Position numbers and translations under genes: made by a program. From Ilumatobacteraceae bacterium (GTDB lineage: Bacteria; Actinomycetota; Acidimicrobiia; Acidimicrobiales; Ilumatobacteraceae), in the NCBI GenBank assembly GCA_025456105.1, contig JALOLG010000016.1:4352-15296 (forward strand): 10,945 nt of DNA, given 5' to 3'. The first letter of the stretch is position 1. Each line of letters starts with the position of its first letter. The notes beneath the pieces are model-generated. The model was not told the origin of the DNA, made no database searches, and saw nothing but the letters and a program-made list of their open reading frames with translations. Below, in pieces: positions 1 through 6,262 of this stretch.

Positions 1-512
1 GGACGGCGGGCTTCAACACCGTCGACATCGGCGGCATGAACGAGGCCACGCTGATCGTGCTCGCCACGCTCATGTTCGTGGGCGCCGGACCGGCGTCGAC
101 GAGCGGTGGCATCAAGGTCACGACGTTCGCGGTCCTCGGCTTCGCGCTCTGGTCGGAGGTGCGCGGCGACCCGGAGGTCGACGTGTTCCGTCGGCGCATC
201 CCCGCCCAGATCATCCGCCAGTCGATCACGGTGGCGCTGCTGTCGGTGGCGGTGGTGATCGGCGGCGGGCTGTTCGTGGTGGCGGTGGCCGACCTCACCG
301 CGACACCGGCGTTCTTCGAGGCCGCGTCGGCGTTCGGCACCGTCGGCCTGTCGACCGGCGTCACCCCCGGTCTCCCCGACCTGGCCAAGGCGATGGTGAT
401 GGTGATCATGCTCGCCGGTCGCGTGGGGCCCGTCACGTTCGTCACGGCGCTCGCGCTCCGCGAGCGCGCCCGCGCGTACCGTTACCCGGAGGAGCGTCCG
501 ATCATTGGCTGA
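1..512 (+). CDS. ktrB: Potassium uptake channel subunit KtrB/TrkH, C-terminal part (5' truncated by window)
   Basis: This is the membrane ion-conducting subunit of a Ktr/Trk-type K+ uptake system. The frame is open from base 3 to the TGA at 510-512 and continues off the left edge, so the N-terminal half is missing; the ATG at 36 is an internal Met, not a start. The first visible residues, TAGFNTVDIG, match the third pore-loop signature of the family. Next comes GAGPASTSGGIK, the conserved stretch of the following membrane helix, then a hydrophobic helix (roughly bases 215-300), a fourth pore-like segment (FEAASAFGTVGLSTG) and a last helix containing GRVGPVTF. The C-terminus ends in a short basic/acidic cytoplasmic tail. 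It overlaps the downstream ktrA by 8 nt, which fits a two-subunit complex. TrkH versus KtrB cannot be settled from half a protein. A single-domain KtrA next door favours KtrB. Confidence 0.93.
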   Translation, partial: TAGFNTVDIGGMNEATLIVLATLMFVGAGPASTSGGIKVTTFAVLGFALWSEVRGDPEVDVFRRRIPAQIIRQSITVALLSVAVVIGGGLFVVAVADLTATPAFFEAASAFGTVGLSTGVTPGLPDLAKAMVMVIMLAGRVGPVTFVTALALRERARAYRYPEERPIIG

Positions 513-1203
513 CTACATCAAGCACCACAACGTCCCGAGGGGCGCCAAGCACCGCGGCGAGATCGTCGTCATCGGCCTCGGCCGGTTCGGCTCGTCGCTC
601 GCCGCCTCGCTCGTGGAGATGGGGTTCGAGGTCCTCGGCATCGACTACAGCGAGGAGCGCGTGCAGCAGCACTCCGACCTGCTCACCCACGTGGTGCAGG
701 CCGACACCACCACCGACAAGGCGCTCCGGCAGCTGGGCGTCGCCGACGCCCACACCGCCGTCGTGTGCATCGGCACCGACATCGAGTCGAGCGTGCTCAC
801 CGTCACGGCGCTCGTCGACCTCGGCGTGCCCAACATCTGGGCCAAGGCCATCACGGCACCGCACGGCCGCATCTTGGAGCGGGTGGGCGCGCACCACGTG
901 GTGTTCCCCGAGGCCGAGATGGGCAGCCGCGTGGCCCACCTGCTCACCGGCACGATGCTCGAGTACATCGCGCTCGACGACGACTTCGTGATGGTCGAGA
1001 CGGTCGTGCCCTCGTCGATCGTCGGCAAGACGCTGGGCGAGGCCTCGCTGCGTGCGTCGCACCGCGTGACGGTGGTGGCGGTGAAGCCCGAGGGCGGGTC
1101 GTTCACCTACGCCGAGCGCGACACGCTGCTCGGTGCCCGCGACCTCATCGTGGTCGCGGGGCACCGCGGCGACGTGACGCACTTCGCCGAGTCGCTCGAC
1201 TAG
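505..1203 (+). CDS. ktrA: KtrA/TrkA-type potassium channel regulatory subunit (RCK_N + RCK_C)
   Basis: This is the cytoplasmic gating ring subunit that binds nucleotide and controls the KtrB pore. The protein is 232 aa, usual for single-unit KtrA. The Rossmann RCK_N domain spans about residues 18-140: VVIGLGRFGSSLA carries the glycine-rich loop (GLGRFG, 24-29), D47 ends the second strand where the ribose is bound, and QAD (65-67) follows the third. The RCK_C domain occupies about 150-230. The start is TTG at 505, supported by GGAGGAG at 488-494, ten bases upstream and inside the ktrB reading frame. The 8-nt overlap with ktrB suggests translational coupling. The first 18 residues form a basic extension ahead of the Rossmann strand. 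The gene ends 16 nt from the convergent VWA gene. Confidence 0.94.
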   Translation: MADYIKHHNVPRGAKHRGEIVVIGLGRFGSSLAASLVEMGFEVLGIDYSEERVQQHSDLLTHVVQADTTTDKALRQLGVADAHTAVVCIGTDIESSVLTVTALVDLGVPNIWAKAITAPHGRILERVGAHHVVFPEAEMGSRVAHLLTGTMLEYIALDDDFVMVETVVPSSIVGKTLGEASLRASHRVTVVAVKPEGGSFTYAERDTLLGARDLIVVAGHRGDVTHFAESLD

Positions 1204-1219
1204 GCCACCACGACGGACG

Positions 1220-2350
1220 TCACGCCAGCGCGGCGGCGAGCACGTCGGGGAACCCGTCGGGGCTGCACGCCGTCACCGTGGCACCGAGGTCCGCGAGCCG
1301 CTGCGCCACGAGACGGTCGTGGGCCGGGGTGCCGTCGTCGGACAGCGCGAGCAGGCAGAGCAGCCGCGCGCCGCTCAGCACGAGCTCGGCGGCGTGCCGC
1401 AGCATCAGCTCGGGGTCACCGCTCTCGAACAGGTCGCTCACGAGCACCACGAGCGTGTCCCGCGGTCGCTCCACACGTCGACGGCACGCTGCGAGCGCAC
1501 CCGCCAGGTCGGTGCCGCCGCCGAGCTGCACGCCGAACAGCACGTCGACCGGGTCGGCCAGGAGCCCCGTGAGGTCGACCACGGTGGTGTCGAACGCGAG
1601 CAGGGTCGTGCGCAGCGCCGGCATGCGGGCGAGCACGGCTGCGAACACCGATGCGTGCACGACGCTGTCGGCCATCGACCCCGACTGGTCGATCGCCACC
1701 ACGACGTCGCGCGCGAGCGCAGGCCGGCGGCGGGCGTCACCGATGAGCTGCTCGGGCACCACGGTGCGGTGCTCGGGCAGCCAGTGCCGGAGGTTGGCAT
1801 GCACGGTGCGCGCCCAGTCGACGTCGGCGGGGCGGGGGCGGCGCACGTGCGCCGCCCGTGCCAGTGCGCCCCGCACGGCCGCCCGGGTGCGGTCGTCGAA
1901 CCGGCGCTCGAGCTCGGCGAGCACCGTCGCCACCACCTGCCGGGCGGTCGCCCTCGTCTCCTCCGGCAGGAGGTGGCCGAGCTCGACCAGGAGCGTCACC
2001 AGGTGCAGGTCGGGCTCCGCGGCGGCGAGCAGCTCGGGTTCGAGCAGCAGCCGCCGCAGGTCGAGGCGCTCGACCGCGTCGCGCTGGAGCATCTGCACCA
2101 CCGGGGTCGGGAAGTAGGTGCGGATGTCGCCGAGCCACCGGGCGACCCGGGGTGCCGACCGGCCGAGGTCGCCGGTGCGCGCCCCACCGCGGCTGCGCCC
2201 GCCGGTGCCACGGTCGTACACGGCCCCGAGGGCCGCGTCGATCCGCACGTCGGCACCCGACAGCCCGACCCCGGTGCCGTCGGCCTCGCCACCGCCGAGC
2301 ACCAGCCGCCACCGACGTCGCCGCTCGGGCTCGGACACGCGGCTGGTCAC
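1220..2350 (-). CDS. VWA domain protein, CoxE/YehP-like partner of MoxR ATPase
   Basis: This 376-aa protein is the last gene of the five-gene operon. The N-terminal half contains SAPRVARWLGDIRTYFP (65-81) and a stretch rich in LLLEPELL (101-108), conserved hallmarks of the VWA proteins that travel with YehL-type ATPases. The C-terminal VWA domain (about 214-376) has a complete metal-ion-dependent adhesion site: DQSGS at 221-225, T280 in GGGTD, and D306 in VSDLFE. In better-known pairs such as RavA-ViaA, NorQ-NorD and CbbQ-CbbO, the VWA protein links the ATPase hexamer to its client, so an adaptor role is inferred here. The start is GTG at 2350; its GTGA overlaps the stop of the upstream DUF5682 gene. 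A longer in-frame extension exists but would run deep into that gene and is unlikely. The E. coli YehP family is the likeliest relative. No signal peptide is visible. Confidence 0.9.
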   Translation of the reverse strand: MTSRVSEPERRRRWRLVLGGGEADGTGVGLSGADVRIDAALGAVYDRGTGGRSRGGARTGDLGRSAPRVARWLGDIRTYFPTPVVQMLQRDAVERLDLRRLLLEPELLAAAEPDLHLVTLLVELGHLLPEETRATARQVVATVLAELERRFDDRTRAAVRGALARAAHVRRPRPADVDWARTVHANLRHWLPEHRTVVPEQLIGDARRRPALARDVVVAIDQSGSMADSVVHASVFAAVLARMPALRTTLLAFDTTVVDLTGLLADPVDVLFGVQLGGGTDLAGALAACRRRVERPRDTLVVLVSDLFESGDPELMLRHAAELVLSGARLLCLLALSDDGTPAHDRLVAQRLADLGATVTACSPDGFPDVLAAALA

Positions 2351-4527
2351 GGCGCCACCGCCGGGAGGCCGAGCAGCGTGCGCACGGTGGCGAGGGCGAG
2401 CTCGGCGCGGGGCTCGTCGATCGGCGCCGCCGGTTCGGGGACGACGCTGCTCGTGAGCAGCCGGCCCAGCCGATGTCGCTCGGCGGGTTCGAACGCGCCG
2501 AACGTGCGGCGCAGCACCGGCAGGCACCGGTCGAACGCGTCGACGGGCAGCGCCGACAGCCAGTCGTCGACCAGGCCGAGCAGCGCACGGTCGTGCACCA
2601 GGACCGTGCCGCTGCCGGCGAGCGCGCCGTCGAGGAACGCGGCCGCCTCGGTCGGTGCCGGCCCGACGGAGAGCGCCCGGGCGAACCGCCGGCTGACCGC
2701 AGCGGCATCCCAGTGACCGCCGTCGTGCAGCAGGCGGGTGGCCCGACCCTGCACCACGGGGTGGGCTCGCTCCGTCGCCAGTCCGTCGAGGACCGCGGGC
2801 CAGTCGGTGCGGCGGGTCGGGTGGTCGAGCAGCGCGAGCGCGGCCTGCACCTGCAGCAGCCGCTCGGCCATGGTGCCTGCCGCCTCGTCGTCGAGCGATG
2901 CGCAGGCCGCCGGCAGCCCGGCGACGATCCGGTCGACGAGGCCGTCGATCACCGACCCGAGCGCCGCCACGTCGCTGGCCCGGGCGTCGCCGTAGCGGGC
3001 GGACCGGGCGAGCGGCCCCAGCGCATCGATCAGGTGCACCGTGTCGGGGTCGACCGCCGAGCGGCGCGCCAGCCGTTCGAGGATCGGACCGGTGGCGTCG
3101 GGCAGCTCGGCGAGGATCGCGAGATCGAGCGCCGAGGCGTGCGCCACCAGGTCGGCGCCGTCGCACCGCTCCACCAGCCGCGCCGTGGCGGCCTGCTCGA
3201 GCGTCGTGCCGTACGGCGACAGCTCGACGAGCCGCACGGCGAGCTCGGGTCGCCACGTCAGCCGCCAGGTCTCACGGAACGTGCCGCTCGACCCGCGGCC
3301 GTCGACCACGGCCGCCCAGCCCAGGTCGAGGGCGACGCAGCGGTGGAGCAGCACCGACCGGGCCCGGCCCGCCGGGGTGCGGAGGTCGAGCTCGACCGTG
3401 CGCGCCTCGGCCGACGGTGTGAGCCGGGCGCGCCGCTGCGCGGTCGCCAGGTCGCGTGCGAGGGGCGCCTGCGGTGCGCCGTCGGGCAGCGAGCCGACCT
3501 CGTGCCCCACGGCGAGCCGGTCGCGCACGAGCGGCAGCCCGCCGATCACGGCGTCGGTGGCGTCGAGCACGTCGTCGAGACCCGGGCGAGGCCGTCCGCG
3601 CAGCACGGCGAGCGCCTCCGTGAGTCGGACGGCCGCGATGACGTGCTCGGGCGAGGCCGACAGCCCCTCGTCGCGGACCGCTCTCGCCGCCGCCACCAGG
3701 AACCGGGTGGCCGCCTCGGGCCCGGGATGGCGGAACAGGTGCGCGTACCACCCCGGGTGGTTGACCCCGGCGGCGTACCCCGACGACCGGGCGAGCCGCG
3801 GGTGCGACCACGGCACCCAGCTGATCGCCACCTTCACCTTCGCGAGGCCCTGCAGCATCGTGCGATCGGCGCTGGCGGTGGTGCCGGTCGGGTCGAGGGC
3901 CGGCACGTGCCAGGCGCCGCACACGACGGCGACCCGCTCGTGGCGCTTCGCGGCACGGCGGATCGCCTGGCGCATGTGAGCCTCGCGCCGGGCGTCGCGC
4001 GGCCCCGGGTCGACGCCCTGGCGGACGGCCGCCATCGCGTCGGCGATCACCGCGAACGCGGGCGGCCCGTCGCCCCGGTGCTCCACCACGTCGTCCCACC
4101 AGCGCTCGGCGTCGGGCTCACCGGCAGCCGCGGCGAGCGCGCCGATCGGGTCGATGCCGGGATCGTCGTCGACACGGCCGGCGACGTCGGCCGCCAGCGT
4201 GATCGCGTGCGGCAGGTCGATCGGCACCGCCGGCACGCCGTGGCGGGCGGCCCAGCGGAGCGCCTGCCACTCCGGGCTGAACTCGGCGAGCGGCGAGAAC
4301 ACGGCCCGCCGCGGTTCGTCGACGACGTGGGCGAGCAGCGCGACCGGCGGACGCAGTCGCGGATCGCCGACCCAGCCGAGCACACCCTCGACGTCCGCCG
4401 GCAGCTCCACCAGCACGACGTCGGGACGGAGCTCGTCGAGCGCCGCCACCACCGAGCGCGCCGACCCGGGGCCGTGGTGCCTGACACCGAGCAGGGCCGG
4501 GCCGGTGGTGGCGCCGAGGGCCGTCAC
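2347..4527 (-). CDS. DUF5682 family protein (YehM-like), possible enzyme
   Basis: This 726-aa protein is recognised by a series of conserved motifs typical of DUF5682: GVRHHGPGSAR (14-24), LVELPAD (39-45), FSPLAEFSPEWQALR (77-91), IDLP (103-106), RREAHMR (180-186), CGAWHVPAL (203-211), WVPW (237-240) and SGYAAGVNHPGWY (249-261). All lie in the first 270 residues. The remaining 450 are an Ala/Leu/Arg-rich helical region without motifs I recognise. The invariant His pair near the N-terminus, an acidic residue after the next strand and a later CGAWH motif recall the EreA/ChaN/TraB-type hydrolase fold, but that is inference and no activity is established. The start is GTG at 4527, overlapping the ATPase stop as GTGA. 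An upstream ATG at 4563 would add 12 residues inside the ATPase gene and is less likely. It is predicted cytoplasmic, with no signal peptide or membrane helix. Confidence 0.87.
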   Translation of the reverse strand: MTALGATTGPALLGVRHHGPGSARSVVAALDELRPDVVLVELPADVEGVLGWVGDPRLRPPVALLAHVVDEPRRAVFSPLAEFSPEWQALRWAARHGVPAVPIDLPHAITLAADVAGRVDDDPGIDPIGALAAAAGEPDAERWWDDVVEHRGDGPPAFAVIADAMAAVRQGVDPGPRDARREAHMRQAIRRAAKRHERVAVVCGAWHVPALDPTGTTASADRTMLQGLAKVKVAISWVPWSHPRLARSSGYAAGVNHPGWYAHLFRHPGPEAATRFLVAAARAVRDEGLSASPEHVIAAVRLTEALAVLRGRPRPGLDDVLDATDAVIGGLPLVRDRLAVGHEVGSLPDGAPQAPLARDLATAQRRARLTPSAEARTVELDLRTPAGRARSVLLHRCVALDLGWAAVVDGRGSSGTFRETWRLTWRPELAVRLVELSPYGTTLEQAATARLVERCDGADLVAHASALDLAILAELPDATGPILERLARRSAVDPDTVHLIDALGPLARSARYGDARASDVAALGSVIDGLVDRIVAGLPAACASLDDEAAGTMAERLLQVQAALALLDHPTRRTDWPAVLDGLATERAHPVVQGRATRLLHDGGHWDAAAVSRRFARALSVGPAPTEAAAFLDGALAGSGTVLVHDRALLGLVDDWLSALPVDAFDRCLPVLRRTFGAFEPAERHRLGRLLTSSVVPEPAAPIDEPRAELALATVRTLLGLPAVAP

Positions 4528-5603
4528 CCGAGCGCCCGGCAGGCCTCGTAGAACTCCGACCACCCGGGCCGGTCGCGGGCGACGGTCTCGAGGTACTCGC
4601 GCCAGACGAGCGCGTCGTGGACCGGGTCGCGCACGACCGCGCCCACGATGCCGGCCGCCACGTCGGCGGCCCGCAGCGAGCCGTCGCCGAAGTGGGCGGC
4701 GAGCGACATCCCGTTCGCGACGACCGAGATGGCCTCGGCCGTCGACAGGGTGCCCGACGGCACCTTGAGCGCGGTCGCCCCGTCGACCGTCGCCCCCGAG
4801 CGCAGCTCGCGGAACACCGTGACGACCCGCTCGATCTCGTCGCTGGCGGTCGCCACCGGGGGCAGACCGATCGACGCACCGAGCTCGGCCACCCGTCGGC
4901 TCACGATCGCGATCTCCTCCTCGGCGGTGGCGGGGAGCGGCAGCACCACCGTGTTGAACCGGCGGCGGAGGGCGCTCGACAGCTCGTTGACGCCGCGGTC
5001 GCGGTCGTTGGCGGTGGCGATCAGGTTGAAGCCACGCACCGCCATCACCTCGGTGTCGAGCTCGGGCACCGGGAGCGACTTCTCCGACAGCACCGTCACC
5101 AGCGCGTCCTGCACCTCCGACGGCATGCGGGTGAGCTCCTCCACCCGCACGATCGACCCGCGCTGCATCGCCCGGTACACCGGGCTGGGCACGAGCGCGG
5201 CCTCGCTCGGCCCCTCGGCCAGCAGGCGCGCGTAGTTCCAGCCGTAGCGCAGGGTCTCCTCGGTGGTGCCGGCGGTGCCCTGCACGAGCAGCGTCGAGTC
5301 ACCGCTGATCGCGGCGGCGAGGTGCTCGCTGACCCACGTCTTGGCCGTGCCGGGCACGCCGAGCAGGAGCAGGGCGCGGTCGGTGGCGAGCGTGGCCACG
5401 GCGGTCTCGACGAGACGGCGAGGGCCGACGTACTTGGGCAGCACCACGGTGCCGTCGGGCAACGTGGCGCCGAGCAGGTAGGTGACCACGGCCCAGGGCG
5501 ACAGGCGCCACCCCGGTGGGCGCTCACGCTGGTCGTGGCGGGCCAGGGCGTCGAGCTCGTGCGCGGTCGCCACCTCGGCGTGCGGGCGCAGGATCTCGGT
5601 CAT
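4524..5603 (-). CDS. MoxR-family AAA+ ATPase, YehL subfamily
   Basis: This 359-aa AAA+ ATPase couples ATP hydrolysis to remodelling of a protein client. The Walker A motif is GVPGTAKT (82-89) and the Walker B is IVRVEE (151-156) with the catalytic glutamates. Sensor 1 Asn lies in IATAND (195-200), and an arginine-finger segment follows in SSALRRRFN (209-217). The stretches SGDSTLLVQGTAGTTEE (100-116), YGWNYARLLAEGPS (120-133) and PSPVYRAM (139-146) are characteristic of the YehL branch of MoxR proteins rather than the RavA or MoxR-proper branches. Length is normal for that branch. The ATG at 5603 overlaps the preceding stop (ATGA), and the gene's own stop overlaps the DUF5682 start. All residues needed for hydrolysis are present. 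Its partner is probably the VWA protein at the end of the same operon. The client is unknown. Confidence 0.93.
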   Translation of the reverse strand: MTEILRPHAEVATAHELDALARHDQRERPPGWRLSPWAVVTYLLGATLPDGTVVLPKYVGPRRLVETAVATLATDRALLLLGVPGTAKTWVSEHLAAAISGDSTLLVQGTAGTTEETLRYGWNYARLLAEGPSEAALVPSPVYRAMQRGSIVRVEELTRMPSEVQDALVTVLSEKSLPVPELDTEVMAVRGFNLIATANDRDRGVNELSSALRRRFNTVVLPLPATAEEEIAIVSRRVAELGASIGLPPVATASDEIERVVTVFRELRSGATVDGATALKVPSGTLSTAEAISVVANGMSLAAHFGDGSLRAADVAAGIVGAVVRDPVHDALVWREYLETVARDRPGWSEFYEACRALG

Positions 5604-6262
5604 GGGGTCAGGTGCTCGATCATCCGGAGCCGCAACGATCCCAGGTCGGCGAGGGCGTGCGCCAGACCCGGCCGCGCCTCCCACCGCTCGATCGCCGCCA
5701 CCAGCTCGGCGAGCGCGTCCGTGCGGCAGCGGGCGAGCAGGTTCACGAGCACGGGGCGATGGGCCGGCCCGAGCCGACCGGCGGCGAGGTCGTCGAGCAG
5801 CCCGGCGACGAGACCGGTGCCGTCGGCATCGAGCAGCGGGACGAGCGATGCCGGGACCGGCAGCACCCCACGGTCGGCCGGCGGGCGGAGATCGAGGTCG
5901 GCGACGACATCGGGAGGCAGGCGCCAGCCGTGACGCTCCACCAGCTGCAGCCACTCGGGCTCGAGGACCTGCCACTCGCGGCGGAGCCGCCACCAGTCGT
6001 CGACCGCCGCCACCGGCACGAGCGGTCGCGGGTCGTGCGGCTCGACGGGGCGGGGCGCGACCGGTGGACCCGGCGCGGTGGCCGAGCGGCGCACGGCTGC
6101 GAGCGCTGCCACCGTCGTGAGCAGCCGGCGCGACGCGGTGGGATCGACGGCATCGGCGACGAGATCGGCGAGCCGGCCCGGCGGCAGCACCGCCGGTTCG
6201 CGCCGATCGGTGCCGAGCAGCGCCGTGGCGACGACGTCGCGCCAGACGGTGTCGAGGCTCAT
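5600..6262 (-). CDS. Short DUF5691-like protein of MoxR/SWIM operon
   Basis: This 220-aa protein has no recognised catalytic motif. Near the N-terminus it carries W7 and ALLGTDR (14-20), the recognisable start of the DUF5691 proteins that accompany SWIM, MoxR and VWA genes. Beyond that, DDWWRLRREWQ (88-98) is followed by Leu/Ala-rich helices that look like a helical-repeat scaffold (about 135-217). From memory, most DUF5691 proteins are roughly twice as long, so this may be a shortened form; there is no sign of a frameshift, because both ends mesh with neighbours through ATGA overlaps (6259-6262 and 5600-5603). The position between the SWIM protein and the ATPase implies a role in the same complex. 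The family assignment rests on the N-terminal motif and on the neighbourhood, so it is only moderately firm. Confidence 0.72.
   Translation of the reverse strand: MSLDTVWRDVVATALLGTDRREPAVLPPGRLADLVADAVDPTASRRLLTTVAALAAVRRSATAPGPPVAPRPVEPHDPRPLVPVAAVDDWWRLRREWQVLEPEWLQLVERHGWRLPPDVVADLDLRPPADRGVLPVPASLVPLLDADGTGLVAGLLDDLAAGRLGPAHRPVLVNLLARCRTDALAELVAAIERWEARPGLAHALADLGSLRLRMIEHLTP

Noticed and set aside
245..290. GGTGGCGGTGGT-like short repeats in ktrB
   Set aside because: They encode a Val/Ala/Gly-rich membrane helix and follow codon bias, not a separate repeat element.
1205..1235. Possible stem-loop terminator around GACGTC between ktrA and the VWA gene
   Set aside because: Only a 6-nt palindrome with no longer stem and no T-run.
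2351..3256. N-terminal extension of the VWA protein to an upstream start (678 aa)
   Set aside because: The extension is Arg/Ala/Gly-rich and overlaps the DUF5682 gene out of frame. GTG at 2350 fits the 4-nt overlap pattern and the family length.
1858..4551. Plus-strand open frame of about 897 codons opposite the VWA/DUF5682 genes
   Set aside because: The translation is low-complexity Arg/Gly/Pro/Ala-rich with no domain. It is the usual antisense shadow of GC-rich coding DNA, and the minus strand carries clear family motifs here.
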